In this document: positions 28,521 to 38,055 of the stretch, in pieces | Layout of the letters: each line of letters starts with the position of its first letter | How positions within the stretch are numbered: position 1 is the first letter of the stretch | Origin: Actinomycetales bacterium | GTDB taxonomy: Bacteria; Actinomycetota; Actinomycetes; S36-B12; UBA5976 | Direction of reading: 5' to 3' | Assembly (NCBI GenBank): GCA_027484085.1 | Contig: JAIXQF010000001.1 | Span: 130,742-194,741, forward strand | Length of the DNA: 64,000 nucleotides | Position numbers and translations under genes: made by a program | Notes under the pieces: model-generated | The model's database searches: none | What the model was told of the DNA's origin: nothing | The model's input: the letters and a program-made list of their open reading frames with translations, nothing else

Positions 28521-29471
28521 ATGGCTGGCAAAGTTACCGTCGTAGGTGCTGGTTTCTACGGATCAACAACCGCACAACGTATTGCTGAATACAACATTGT
28601 CGACACCGTTGTTTTAACTGACATTCTCGAAGGCAAGCCTGAAGGCTTGGCCCTAGATATGAACCAGTCAAGATCAATTGAAGGATTTGAAACCAAAATC
28701 GTTGGCCAGACCACGACAGTTGATGGCGGTGGCTACGAAGCTATCGCGGGTTCTGACGTTGTAATCATTACTGCTGGTCTTCCTCGCAAGCCAGGAATGA
28801 GCCGTATGGACCTCATTGAAACGAATGCAAAGATCGTTCGTGGCGTTGCTGAAAACATTGCAAAGCATGCTCCTAACTCCGTAATCATCGTGGTTTCAAA
28901 TCCACTAGATGAAATGACTGCACTAACGCAGCTTGCTAGCGGCTTCCCTAAAGAGCGAGTACTTGGTCAAGCCGGAATGCTTGACACCGCACGTTTCACA
29001 CATTTTGTTGCTGAAGAATTAAAGGTGCCTGTTGCATCAGTGCAGACCCTGACTCTTGGCTCACATGGCGACACCATGGTTCCAGTTCCATCGCGATGCA
29101 CAGTAGACGGCAAGCCACTTTCCGAACTATTGCCTGCAGACAAAATCGAAGAACTTGTTGTGCGTACTCGCAATGGTGGCGCTGAAGTTGTCGCACTTCT
29201 TAAGACCGGCTCTGCGTACTACGCACCATCAGCAGCTGCGGCCCGTATGGCAAAAGCAGTCATCGAAGACTCTGGCGCAGTTATGCCAGTTTGCGCTTGG
29301 GTAGATGGCGAATACGGAATTGAAGGCGTTTACCTTGGCGTTGAAGCTCAAATTGGCAAGGGTGGCGTGAAGAAAGTTGTTGAAACCCAACTAACTGAAT
29401 CAGAACTCGCTGAATTGAAGGCTGCATCTGAGGCGGTTCGCGAAAAGCAAGCTGACGTAGCTGGCCTCTAG
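28521..29471 (+). CDS. mdh: Malate dehydrogenase, lactate-dehydrogenase-like type
   Basis: 316 residues. VVGAGFYGSTTAQRI is the NAD loop, ITAGLPRKPGMSR carries the substrate-binding arginines that mark malate rather than lactate specificity, and LGSHGDTMVP the catalytic His. It interconverts malate and oxaloacetate. ATG 28521 has AAGGAA seven bases upstream; an ATG or ACG further up is inside the palindrome and is rejected. icd follows after 31 bases with its own ribosome site, then xthA, in one direction. Confidence 0.94.
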   Translation: MAGKVTVVGAGFYGSTTAQRIAEYNIVDTVVLTDILEGKPEGLALDMNQSRSIEGFETKIVGQTTTVDGGGYEAIAGSDVVIITAGLPRKPGMSRMDLIETNAKIVRGVAENIAKHAPNSVIIVVSNPLDEMTALTQLASGFPKERVLGQAGMLDTARFTHFVAEELKVPVASVQTLTLGSHGDTMVPVPSRCTVDGKPLSELLPADKIEELVVRTRNGGAEVVALLKTGSAYYAPSAAAARMAKAVIEDSGAVMPVCAWVDGEYGIEGVYLGVEAQIGKGGVKKVVETQLTESELAELKAASEAVREKQADVAGL

Positions 29472-29502
29472 GTTCTAACAGATATCCATTAAGGAAAATC
29501 AA

Positions 29503-30720
29503 ATGTCAAAAATTAAAGTACAAGGAACTGTTGTTGACCTAGATGGCGACGAGATGACTCGAATCATCTGGTCATTCATCAAGGAGCAACTGATTTTGCC
29601 TTACTTGGATGTCAACATCGAGTACTACGACTTGGGCATGGAAAACCGCGATGCAACTGATGATCAGGTAACCATCGATGCCGCCAATGCAATCAAAAAG
29701 CATGGCGTTGGCATTAAGTGTGCAACCATTACTCCAGATGAAGCACGAGTTGAAGAATTCGGACTTAAGAAGATGTGGAAGTCTCCAAATGGAACTATCC
29801 GCAACATTCTTGGTGGCGTGATCTTCCGGGAACCAATCATCATCAGTAACATTCCACGTTTAGTACCGGGTTGGACTAAGCCAATCATTGTTGGTCGTCA
29901 TGCATTTGGCGATCAGTACAAAGCAACGGATGTAAAGATTCCCGGTGCTGGGTCATTAACTATGACTTTCACGCCAGCCGATGGTGGAGAGCCAATGGAA
30001 TTGAACATTTTCGATTTCCCAGCCTCTGGTGTTGCAATGGGTATGTATAACTTGGATGAATCAATTCGCGAGTTTGCCCGCGCTTCACTTCGTTACGGAT
30101 TGTCGCGCAATTACCCGGTTTACCTTTCAACTAAGAACACCATCTTGAAGGCGTATGACGGTCAGTTCAAAGACATCTTCCAGGAAGTATTCGAAACAGA
30201 ATTCAAAGCAGACTTTGATGCTGCTGGCCTAACTTATGAACATCGTTTGATCGATGACATGGTTGCTTCCGCTCTCAAGTGGGAAGGTGGCTACGTCTGG
30301 GCCTGCAAGAACTACGACGGCGACGTCCAATCCGACACAGTTGCTCAAGGTTTTGGATCACTTGGACTTATGACATCCGTCCTAATGACACCAGATGGCA
30401 AGACTGTTGAAGCTGAAGCAGCTCATGGCACTGTTACTCGTCACTACCGTCAGCATCAGCAAGGTAAGCCGACCTCAACCAACCCAATCGCATCAATTTT
30501 TGCTTGGACCCAAGGGCTGGCTCACCGCGGCAAGCTCGATGGCACCCCAGAGGTTACAAAGTTTGCTGAGACGCTTGAACGGGTCTGCATTGAAACTGTG
30601 GAAAGCGGCAAGATGACAAAAGATCTTGCGCTGTTGATTAGCAAAGATCAGCCTTACTTAACCACTGAAGATTTCTTATCGGCAATCAACGAGAACCTTC
30701 AGAAAGCGATGTCGGCGTAG
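29503..30720 (+). CDS. icd: NADP-dependent isocitrate dehydrogenase, eukaryote-like dimer type
   Basis: 405 residues, of the type II homodimeric family also found in eukaryotes, unlike the monomeric actinobacterial form. GDEMTRIIW at the start, [12 protein letters not shown] for isocitrate binding, and [16 protein letters not shown] for the NADP site are clear. AAGGAAAA precedes the ATG. With mdh upstream it makes a two-gene TCA unit. Confidence 0.96.
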   Translation: MSKIKVQGTVVDLDGDEMTRIIWSFIKEQLILPYLDVNIEYYDLGMENRDATDDQVTIDAANAIKKHGVGIKCATITPDEARVEEFGLKKMWKSPNGTIRNILGGVIFREPIIISNIPRLVPGWTKPIIVGRHAFGDQYKATDVKIPGAGSLTMTFTPADGGEPMELNIFDFPASGVAMGMYNLDESIREFARASLRYGLSRNYPVYLSTKNTILKAYDGQFKDIFQEVFETEFKADFDAAGLTYEHRLIDDMVASALKWEGGYVWACKNYDGDVQSDTVAQGFGSLGLMTSVLMTPDGKTVEAEAAHGTVTRHYRQHQQGKPTSTNPIASIFAWTQGLAHRGKLDGTPEVTKFAETLERVCIETVESGKMTKDLALLISKDQPYLTTEDFLSAINENLQKAMSA

Positions 30721-30723
30721 TTC

Positions 30724-31539
30724 ATGCTCGGCGTTATTTCAGCGAATGCGAACGGCGTACGGGCTGCCCTAAAGCGGGGCGGATTTGATTGGATCAAGAG
30801 CCAACTCGATTCAGGTGTGGCTGAAGTTGTTTGCTTACAGGAAGTTCGTTCCACGACCGACCAATTGCATGAAGTTCTTGCCGCTGCAGGATTGTCCGAT
30901 CTGCATGTTGCGCATGATTCCAGCGCAAGACTTGGCCATGCCGGTGTGGCGATCTTGAGCACCAAGAAGCTAAGCAAAATCAAAACTGGTGTTGGACCAA
31001 AGGAGTTTGCTGAGACTGGCCGTTGGGTTCAGGCTGAAATTGAAACCAAAAAAGGCCCAATGATAATTGCTTCGGTCTACGTGCATTCAGGTGATGCGGA
31101 AAAACCAGTTCAACAAGAAAAGTATCGATTCTTGGATGCCATGACTAAGAAGTTTCAAGCGGCCCAAAAAGCTGATGAACTTTTTCTTGCCTGTGGTGAC
31201 TTTAACGTTGGCCACACTGAACTCGACATTAAGAACTGGAAAGGCAACTTAACAAAAGCAGGATTTCTTCCTGAAGAACGCGCTTACTTTGATAAGTGGT
31301 TCGACAAAGTTGGGGTAGTTGACTTAGGGCGAAAGCATGCTGGCCAAGTCGAAGGACCGTACACATGGTGGTCTTGGCGCGGACAGGCATTTGATAACAA
31401 CGCCGGCTGGCGCATTGATTATCACGTTGCAAATTCCGCACTTGCACCACACTGTAAAGAAATTGTGGTTGGAAGAGCAGATTCGTATGCCCAACGGTGG
31501 AGCGATCATGCCCCGGTTACGGCGAAATTTAACTTGTAG
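30724..31539 (+). CDS. xthA: Exodeoxyribonuclease III
   Basis: 271 residues of the EEP nuclease family, which removes abasic sites in base-excision repair. ISANANGVRAA at the start gives the Asn ligand, CLQEVRS the metal Glu, CGDFNVGHTELD the Asp/Asn pair, and WSDHAPV the catalytic Asp-His. It begins three bases after the icd stop. The next gene downstream would normally be expected to be trpS-like housekeeping, but here a restriction-modification pair intervenes. Confidence 0.95.
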   Translation: MLGVISANANGVRAALKRGGFDWIKSQLDSGVAEVVCLQEVRSTTDQLHEVLAAAGLSDLHVAHDSSARLGHAGVAILSTKKLSKIKTGVGPKEFAETGRWVQAEIETKKGPMIIASVYVHSGDAEKPVQQEKYRFLDAMTKKFQAAQKADELFLACGDFNVGHTELDIKNWKGNLTKAGFLPEERAYFDKWFDKVGVVDLGRKHAGQVEGPYTWWSWRGQAFDNNAGWRIDYHVANSALAPHCKEIVVGRADSYAQRWSDHAPVTAKFNL

Positions 31540-31642
31540 CCTGCATTGGAATAAATGTCAGACCCTCGTAGGATGATGAAAGGGTAAATCCCAACCGACA
31601 GCGTGACTGTCATTGACTCGGCTTTGGTCGAGAGGAGAAATT

Positions 31643-33010
31643 ATGTCTACAAAGGCGCCTGCATTTAGATTCATTGACCTTTTTGCTGGGGTGGGTGGAT
31701 TTCATCACGCATTATCAAGCCCGGAATTCGGGGGAGAGTGTGTTTTAGCATCAGACATTGAAGAGACTTGTAAGCAAGTTTACTTAAGCACTTGGCCACA
31801 GATGAAAAATGGAAAGTGGGTCGGGGACATCCGATCTCTGACTTTGAACGATGATGGCACAGATAAAACATCAAAGATGATCGATAAGTTGATCCCAGAT
31901 CATGATGTATTGTGCGCCGGTTTTCCATGCCAACCGTTTAGTAAGTCAGGTGCGCAAATGGGAACATTGGACTCAACCAGAGGAACTTTGTTCTTTGACA
32001 TAATGACAATCGTTCAAGCTAAGCGTCCAAAGTTTTTGATTCTGGAGAATGTTAGAAACTTGGCAGGACCGCGGCATACGGAAACATGGAAAACGATTGT
32101 TAAATCGATCCGAGAATTGAACTACAAAGTTTCTGACCAACCAGTTGTTTTTAGTCCGCATTTATTGCCACCTGATTTAGGGGGAAGTCCTCAGTCTCGC
32201 GATCGAGTTTTCATTCTCGCAACACGAATTGACAGCAAGAATGATTCGTTAGAGCAAAATCCTTTGCTGGATCGAGCAACTGTTGACGGGTGGTCGCCAA
32301 GTGAATGGGACATTGAGAAATACTTGCAGTCTGAAAAAGAAATCGAATTGGTTGAAAAGTATCAACTTCGCACAGAAGAGATCGCTTGGATCAATGCCTG
32401 GAACGCATTTTCTCAGGGTATCCCTGACGATGATCTTCCTGGATTTCCAATTTGGGTTGATGCATTTACCGTAAAGCCAGAGATTGAACCAAATACTCCT
32501 GGGTGGAAAGCAGACATTCTTATAAAGAATAGTGAATTTTATAATCGCCACAGAACTTTCATTAGAAGTTGGTTGCGTCATTCGTGGATAGACGGAGAAG
32601 GATATCGAGTTGGAGATTTCCCTGCGAGTCGACGAAAATTCGAATGGCAGGCTCGTTCAGCTCAACCCCTAAGAGCAGATAGAGATCTTTGGAAGTTGAC
32701 GCTTCATTTGCGACCTTCAGGATTAAGAGTCAAACCGGCTACCTATTTGCCAGCACTTGTGGCGATCACCCAAACATCAATCATTGGTTCGCGCAGGCGA
32801 AGAATTACGCCTGTTGAGGCTGCTCGCCTCCAAGGTTTACCGGATTGGATTTTTGAAAAAGCTGGCGTTGATGATGCGACGGCCTACAAGCAGGCTGGCA
32901 ATGGAGTCAATGTGGGTGTTGTTAAGTACGTTGCCAAAGCGCTGTTTAACGATGCAGGCTACGAATGGGGCACCGGTAAGTTGGCAAAAAAGCGAGGCAA
33001 TGCGGCCTAG
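31643..33010 (+). CDS. DNA cytosine-5 methyltransferase of a type II restriction-modification system
   Basis: 455 residues. Motif I RFIDLFAGVGGFHHAL (9-24), motif IV GFPCQPFS with catalytic Cys96, motif VI LENV with Glu135, motif VIII QSRDRVF near 185, a target-recognition region of about 200 residues, and motif X QAGNGVNVGVV near the end are all intact. ATG 31643 has GAGAGGAGAAA upstream. A leader of about 75 bases follows a TAGGAT -10 near 31570 and contains two short hairpins. The gene pairs with the endonuclease gene 56 bases downstream and appears somewhat richer in A/T than its neighbours. Confidence 0.95.
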   Translation: MSTKAPAFRFIDLFAGVGGFHHALSSPEFGGECVLASDIEETCKQVYLSTWPQMKNGKWVGDIRSLTLNDDGTDKTSKMIDKLIPDHDVLCAGFPCQPFSKSGAQMGTLDSTRGTLFFDIMTIVQAKRPKFLILENVRNLAGPRHTETWKTIVKSIRELNYKVSDQPVVFSPHLLPPDLGGSPQSRDRVFILATRIDSKNDSLEQNPLLDRATVDGWSPSEWDIEKYLQSEKEIELVEKYQLRTEEIAWINAWNAFSQGIPDDDLPGFPIWVDAFTVKPEIEPNTPGWKADILIKNSEFYNRHRTFIRSWLRHSWIDGEGYRVGDFPASRRKFEWQARSAQPLRADRDLWKLTLHLRPSGLRVKPATYLPALVAITQTSIIGSRRRRITPVEAARLQGLPDWIFEKAGVDDATAYKQAGNGVNVGVVKYVAKALFNDAGYEWGTGKLAKKRGNAA

Positions 33011-33066
33011 TGTTGTGATTGTGGACGGATAGATTTTTTGTCACACAAAGAGAGTATTTTGTAAAT

Positions 33067-34173
33067 ATGGCTTTGACCGAAAAACGCACGATCAGCGCAG
33101 TTGAGATAAATCTCGTACTGAGTTCTGCTCATGAGTTGTCTCAAAACAATGATCTTGATTTATCCGAAAGGTATCCCGAATGGGATCAGCACATTGATTT
33201 TCTCAACACGGACATTTGTCCCGTTACGTACTTACCCGTAACTGCTGTCCTGCTTATAGCTCGGGCACTTAGAAGTCCTGAGCACTTGAATGTCCTTCAC
33301 ATTCAGGCCAAGACAAGTGAGCATGGTTATTCCGCTCCCAGTCTCGGCAAGCTTCTGATTTCATTTGCCGTGCAACAAAAAATTGACCTGCGTTCGACTA
33401 GTTCACAAATTATGAACAATCAGCCATTTACATTTAAAGCCAAGATCGAACCTGATATGGCTTCCAGTCATAAGGCTATGCAGTATTCGCAGTTCTTTAA
33501 ATTTGCAAATCGTGTAAATGAGATCTCAAGTGCCGTTGCTCTTGAGATATTGGCTCTGATTTTTTCAAAATGTCGGGTTGACGCCTTGCCTGATGTGCAG
33601 ATAAACAACACCGGAGACGGACTTGCTTCACTGATGCGCATGAGAGATTTAGCCTCGAAATTTGTTGATTCTAATTCTGAAAGCGGCAAGGTCGGCCAAG
33701 CCTTTGTAGCGGCGTTATTCGATTTGGCTTTTCCAGGTTTTGAAAATCGAATGGGAAACAATAATGACCCATCAGTTCACATTCCGGGAGATGTTCAGTC
33801 AGCAAGCAATGGCGAGATTTGGCTCTGGGCAGAAGTTAAGCAGAAATCTGTTGTAACGCCAGACATTCAAACCTTTATTGAGCGAATTTCAGCAATTAAA
33901 GGGGACCGGGCCATGTATTTTGCACTCGCAAATGAGCCGTACCCACAGAATCTGAGTATGGATAAATTGCAAAAGGAAGCCATCAAGAAGGGTGTTCTCC
34001 TGCACGTTTTTGTATCCCCTTTTCAGGCCTTCAGTGAGGTAACTTCGTTTGCCCCAGGATCAGGACTAGATCTTGCAACTCGATTTGCCAATACATTCAA
34101 TTCAAGGTTGCGCGAAGCTGCCGTAACAAATGAACTTAGGAATAAGTGGATTGAAATAGCCTCAAATGGATAA
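33067..34173 (+). CDS. Putative type II restriction endonuclease (SacI-like)
   Basis: 368 residues directly after a cytosine methyltransferase. A PD-(D/E)xK-like site can be placed at Asp242, Glu256 and Lys258 (GDVQ then AEVKQK). The stretch HGYSAPSLGKLL (86-97) and NNQPF (117-121) resemble what I recall of the SacI restriction family, which cuts GAGCTC, but this recall is not strong. Start at ATG 33067 is the clearest, though its ribosome site is weak; a TTG at 33019 would add 16 residues. The role as the cutting partner is inferred from the pairing; the specificity is uncertain. Confidence 0.65.
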   Translation: MALTEKRTISAVEINLVLSSAHELSQNNDLDLSERYPEWDQHIDFLNTDICPVTYLPVTAVLLIARALRSPEHLNVLHIQAKTSEHGYSAPSLGKLLISFAVQQKIDLRSTSSQIMNNQPFTFKAKIEPDMASSHKAMQYSQFFKFANRVNEISSAVALEILALIFSKCRVDALPDVQINNTGDGLASLMRMRDLASKFVDSNSESGKVGQAFVAALFDLAFPGFENRMGNNNDPSVHIPGDVQSASNGEIWLWAEVKQKSVVTPDIQTFIERISAIKGDRAMYFALANEPYPQNLSMDKLQKEAIKKGVLLHVFVSPFQAFSEVTSFAPGSGLDLATRFANTFNSRLREAAVTNELRNKWIEIASNG

Positions 34174-34177
34174 CTTG

Positions 34178-34183
34178 TAGACT
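34178..34183 (+). promoter_or_regulatory. -10 element TAGACT, leaderless
   Basis: TAGACT is followed by CATGTC and the ATG at 34190. It lies five bases after the endonuclease stop, so the housekeeping gene beyond the restriction pair keeps its own promoter. Confidence 0.6.
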
Positions 34184-34189
34184 CATGTC

Positions 34190-35479
34190 ATGGGGACTTT
34201 TTGGCAAACGATGTTTATCGTTTTGCTTTTCACCGTAGTTGGTGGAATTTTCGCGGCCGCCGAAACTGCATTGATTACTCTTCGAGATAGTCAAGTAAAG
34301 AAACTGGCAGCAACTGGCCGCCGCGGCCGCCGACTTGAAAAGTTGATGCGCAACCCAAACCGTTTCCTAGGGGCGGTCCAGGTAGGTGTAACTTTGGCAG
34401 GATTCTTATCCGCTGGTTACGGTGCCTCCCGAATCGTTCCAGTTTTCGCACCAACTCTTGAAGGTTGGGGATTGAGTGCAAGCGCAGCCGAGACAATTGC
34501 TTTTGTTTCAGCAACAGTTCTGATCGCATATCTTTCACTAGTGGTAGGCGAGCTAACCCCAAAGCGACTGGCCATCCAGCACTCCGAACGTTACGCACTT
34601 TTACTCGTCACACCTGTTGACTTCATTGCGAAAGTCACCTCTCCATTTATTTGGTTGCTATCGCGGTCCTCTGACACCTTGCTTAGGATCCTTGGCGGCG
34701 ACCCACAAGCCGGTAAAGAACAAATCTCAGGTGAAGAACTACGCGGCATGGTTGCAATGCACGAGGATCTCACGCACGCAGAACGCGAACTTATTGACGA
34801 TGTCTTTGAAGCTGGCGAGCGCGAAATTCGCGAAATCATGATTCCTCGAACTGAAGTTGCATTTCTCGATGCAGACTTACCGGTATTCAAGGCAGTCAAG
34901 ATTGTTGCCGATAAGCCACACTCTCGCTACCCAGTATCTGATGATTCCGAAGATGACGTTTTAGGGTTTGTGCACGTCCGAGATCTACTAGATCCAGAGA
35001 TTCGGGAACGCTCGATTCGCGTTGGTGACCTAGTACGAGATGTCGCTCGGCTACCAGGAACTAAACGTGTCATTCCTGCGCTGACGGATATGCGTGCTAC
35101 TAATGCTCACATGGCAATCGTGGTCGATGAGTACGGTGGCACTGCCGGAATCATCACAATGGAAGATCTTGTTGAAGAGCTAATCGGTGATATACGAGAC
35201 GAGTACGACACTGATGCCTCTGAAGGTGTAATTCCACCTGGCAAAGATGTTGTGGTTGATGGCTTGTTAAACCTTGATGATTTCTTGGAAGAGACCTTGA
35301 TGGAATTGCCGGAAGGCCCATACGACACAGCTGCTGGATTTATGGCTGCGAAACTGGGTCGAATTCCAATGGTTGGCGATGAGATTGTGATTGATGCTGG
35401 ATCTTTATCGGTCCTGGAAATGGATGGCCGAAGGGTGTCCCGAATTCGCGTCGTTCGTTCTGCCACAATAGAGGAATGA
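34190..35479 (+). CDS. CNNM/CorC-type membrane protein with CBS pair (hemolysin family)
   Basis: 429 residues. An N-terminal DUF21 (CNNM) transmembrane domain with about four helices (residues 1-180) is followed by two CBS domains (about 200-330, with MIPRTEV and [20 protein letters not shown]) and a C-terminal CorC/HlyC domain. Related proteins take part in magnesium or divalent-cation transport. The ATG follows the leaderless promoter, and the stop overlaps trpS as ATGA. The hemolysin name of the family is historical and not a function claim. Confidence 0.92.
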   Translation: MGTFWQTMFIVLLFTVVGGIFAAAETALITLRDSQVKKLAATGRRGRRLEKLMRNPNRFLGAVQVGVTLAGFLSAGYGASRIVPVFAPTLEGWGLSASAAETIAFVSATVLIAYLSLVVGELTPKRLAIQHSERYALLLVTPVDFIAKVTSPFIWLLSRSSDTLLRILGGDPQAGKEQISGEELRGMVAMHEDLTHAERELIDDVFEAGEREIREIMIPRTEVAFLDADLPVFKAVKIVADKPHSRYPVSDDSEDDVLGFVHVRDLLDPEIRERSIRVGDLVRDVARLPGTKRVIPALTDMRATNAHMAIVVDEYGGTAGIITMEDLVEELIGDIRDEYDTDASEGVIPPGKDVVVDGLLNLDDFLEETLMELPEGPYDTAAGFMAAKLGRIPMVGDEIVIDAGSLSVLEMDGRRVSRIRVVRSATIEE

Positions 35480-36468
35480 CCCCGCGCGTTTTATCAGGTA
35501 TTCAGCCAACCTCCGATAGTTTCCATGTCGGAAACCACTTAGGCGCGTTACAAAACTGGGTTGCAATGCAAGAAACGCATGATTGCGTTTACTTCATTGC
35601 GGACATGCATGCAATAACAGTCGAGCAAGATCCAAAAACCCTGCGCAATAGAACCTTGCTGTCTTACGCACAATTGTTGGCACTGGGAATCGATCCAAAC
35701 AAGTCAACTTTGATTGTGCAAAGTCATGTGCCCGAACATGCGCAGTTGATGTGGGTAATGTCTTCGATAACTGGTTTAGGTGAAGCAAATCGCATGACAC
35801 AGTTCAAAGACAAGTCTGCAAAGGGTGGTGCGGCAACGGCAAGCGTTGGCCTCTTGACCTATCCAATTTTGCAGGCTGCAGATATTTTGCTCTACCAAGC
35901 TAATGCGGTTCCTGTGGGTGAAGACCAACGTCAGCATTTAGAACTCACTCGAGATCTTGCAATCCGATTCAACGGTCGTTTTGGTGACACATTTACCGTC
36001 CCAGAAGCGCACATCGTTAAGGGCACGGCAAAGATTCAAGACCTGCAAGATCCAACGGCAAAAATGAGTAAGTCTTCGCCATCAGGCTGCATTAACTTGT
36101 TAGATCCGCTGAAAACTACGGAAAAGAAAATCAAGTCAGCGGTAACTGACTCAGATTCAGTGGTTGCATTTGATCCAGCAAACAAAGCAGGCGTTTCAAA
36201 CTTGCTGACAATCATGTCGGCGTACACCGGAACAGCGGTTCCTGAACTAGTAAAAAGCTTTGAAGGTCGGATGTATGGCGATCTTAAGAAAGAAACAGCA
36301 GCGGCCGTATTGAGTTTTGTTGAACCGTTGCAGGCCAAAGTGGATTCATATATGACAGACCCTGCAGAACTAGAAAACTTAATGCGAAAGAGTTCTACTC
36401 GTGCTCGAGAGATCGCATCAAAGACTTTGGCAGACGTTCACGACAAACTCGGATTCGTGCATCCATGA
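35476..36468 (+). CDS. trpS: Tryptophan--tRNA ligase
   Basis: 330 residues, class I aminoacyl-tRNA synthetase. [17 protein letters not shown] contains the HIGH-type signature and [10 protein letters not shown] the KMSKS loop. [15 protein letters not shown] is typical of TrpS. It overlaps the upstream CNNM gene by four bases, and a HAD phosphatase follows after 13 bases. Confidence 0.97.
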   Translation: MTPRVLSGIQPTSDSFHVGNHLGALQNWVAMQETHDCVYFIADMHAITVEQDPKTLRNRTLLSYAQLLALGIDPNKSTLIVQSHVPEHAQLMWVMSSITGLGEANRMTQFKDKSAKGGAATASVGLLTYPILQAADILLYQANAVPVGEDQRQHLELTRDLAIRFNGRFGDTFTVPEAHIVKGTAKIQDLQDPTAKMSKSSPSGCINLLDPLKTTEKKIKSAVTDSDSVVAFDPANKAGVSNLLTIMSAYTGTAVPELVKSFEGRMYGDLKKETAAAVLSFVEPLQAKVDSYMTDPAELENLMRKSSTRAREIASKTLADVHDKLGFVHP

Positions 36469-36481
36469 TTGAGTTCTTCTG

Positions 36482-37135
36482 ATGGCTTGGGATGTAGTTC
36501 TTTTCGATCTTGATGGCACATTAACTGACAGTGGTTTAGGTGTTGGTAACGGAGTTCTTTACACCTTGGAAAAAATGGGTTACCCAAAGCCAAGCGAAGC
36601 TGAGTTAAAGAAGTACCTAGGCCCGCCGCTATGGACTTCATTTCAGGACTATGCCGGAATGCCCGAGTCGGATACGCCGGAAGCAGTGCGCTTGTATCGC
36701 GAGTACTACAACGAAACTGGTGCCTACGAGAATTCGGTATACCCAGGGATTCCGGAATTACTTTCCAAGTTGAATTCCGACGGAAAGCGATTGGCAGTTG
36801 CTACATCCAAGGTTGATTATGCAGCTTTGGCAATCTTGCGACATTTCAATTTGGACCATCACTTTGAGGTGATCGCCGGATCAGATGAAACGGGTGAACT
36901 TCGCGGCACTAAGGCACTAGTTATCGAGCACGCCCTTTCCGAACTTCGAATGGGTGATAACCCTTCCATCGTCATGATCGGGGATCGGGAGCACGATATC
37001 TTGGGCGCCAAAGTCCATGGAATCCCAGGGATCGGCGTGCTCTATGGCTACGGGGATCGGGCAGAACTTGAGGCAGCCGGAGCCCACGAGATTGCTGGCG
37101 ATGTGTCGGAGTTAGAACAAGCGCTGTACCGATAG
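36482..37135 (+). CDS. HAD-superfamily phosphatase, phosphoglycolate-phosphatase-like
   Basis: 217 residues. FDLDGTLTDS is motif I with both aspartates, VATSK motif II, a Lys near residue 142 motif III and GDREHDILGAK motif IV. The cap is helical as in Gph and related nucleotidases. It could clear phosphoglycolate or a nucleotide; the sequence does not decide. It follows trpS closely and is likely in the same unit. Confidence 0.88.
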   Translation: MAWDVVLFDLDGTLTDSGLGVGNGVLYTLEKMGYPKPSEAELKKYLGPPLWTSFQDYAGMPESDTPEAVRLYREYYNETGAYENSVYPGIPELLSKLNSDGKRLAVATSKVDYAALAILRHFNLDHHFEVIAGSDETGELRGTKALVIEHALSELRMGDNPSIVMIGDREHDILGAKVHGIPGIGVLYGYGDRAELEAAGAHEIAGDVSELEQALYR

Positions 37136-37163
37136 GTTCGTCTGATCAATCGGGTGTGAGCTG

Positions 37164-37179
37164 TGTGCGGTACATCACA
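37164..37179 (+). promoter_or_regulatory. CRP/GlxR-type operator upstream of sdhC
   Basis: TGTGCGGTACATCACA matches the actinobacterial CRP/GlxR consensus TGTGANNTANNTCACA at every defined position except the fifth. Its centre lies about 64 bases upstream of the inferred transcription start at 37236, a position suited to activation. A wider GTGAGC/GCTCAC inverted repeat (37156-37161 with about 37194-37199) flanks it. Confidence 0.65.
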
Positions 37180-37222
37180 ATAGATTTACCGATGCTCACC
37201 TGCAGGCTCGAGCCACAGACCC

Positions 37223-37228
37223 TAAACT
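37223..37228 (+). promoter_or_regulatory. -10 element TAAACT of sdhC, leaderless
   Basis: TAAACT, seven bases and the ATG at 37236, with no ribosome site between. Confidence 0.6.
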
Positions 37229-37235
37229 TCTGGCT

Positions 37236-38039
37236 ATGGTTGTTAAATCAATGGAAAATGGTGTCTCGGCGCCAGGTCGAGCAAAAATCGCATTTAGGCA
37301 TTTACGGACTGACAAGTGGTGGGTAGAACCACTGATTTCAGTTGTCGTACTTTTGTCATTCATCGCGTATTCCACTTGGCGTGCGTTTGAAAATGATTTT
37401 TACTACGTTGACCATTTAGTTTCACCGTTTTACTCACCTTGCCTTGCCACATCGTGCCCGCCGGAAGCTGCGCTATTCGGTACACCATTTGGTGATTGGT
37501 GGACATTGTCGCCAGCGCTTTTGATTTTGGTTTTCCCACTCGGCTTCCGCCTAACTTGCTACTACTACCGCAAGACTTACTACCGCGCGTTCTGGATGTC
37601 ACCACCAGCTTGTTCCGTAGCTGAGCCACACAAGACTTACACCGGTGAAACTCGCCAGCCATTACTTCTTCAGAATTCACATCGATACTTCTTCTTTGCT
37701 GGACTTATCTTCAACGTAATTTTGACTTACGATGCGATCCTGGCCTTCCACGGCAAAGACGGTGGCTTTGGTATGAGCGTTGGAACTTTGGTTCTAGTCG
37801 CTAACGCAACTTTCTTGTGGCTGTACTCACTGTCATGTCACTCTTGCCGCCACGCAGTTGGTGGTCGTTTGAAGCACTTCAGTAAGCATCCATTCCGATA
37901 CAAGGCTTGGACTTTTGTATCCACACTAAATCCACATCATCCAAAGTTTGCCTGGGTCTCGCTGATTGGCGTTGCTCTGTGTGACCTGTACGTACGCAGT
38001 GTCGCATCAGGCCAAATCACAAACATCTACTTCTTCTAA
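37236..38039 (+). CDS. sdhC: Succinate dehydrogenase membrane subunit
   Basis: 267 residues with five to six hydrophobic segments. It fits the large membrane subunit of the Sdh1-type enzymes of actinobacteria, which anchors the flavoprotein and iron-sulfur subunits and passes electrons to quinone. Several His residues (for example in QNSHRYFF and SCHSCRHAVGG) are candidates for heme or quinone binding. It stands first in the sdhCAB operon, 16 bases before sdhA. An in-frame Met at 37251 is a second possible start, but the promoter geometry favours 37236. Confidence 0.88.
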   Translation: MVVKSMENGVSAPGRAKIAFRHLRTDKWWVEPLISVVVLLSFIAYSTWRAFENDFYYVDHLVSPFYSPCLATSCPPEAALFGTPFGDWWTLSPALLILVFPLGFRLTCYYYRKTYYRAFWMSPPACSVAEPHKTYTGETRQPLLLQNSHRYFFFAGLIFNVILTYDAILAFHGKDGGFGMSVGTLVLVANATFLWLYSLSCHSCRHAVGGRLKHFSKHPFRYKAWTFVSTLNPHHPKFAWVSLIGVALCDLYVRSVASGQITNIYFF

Positions 38040-38055
38040 GGGGACTTGAACACTC

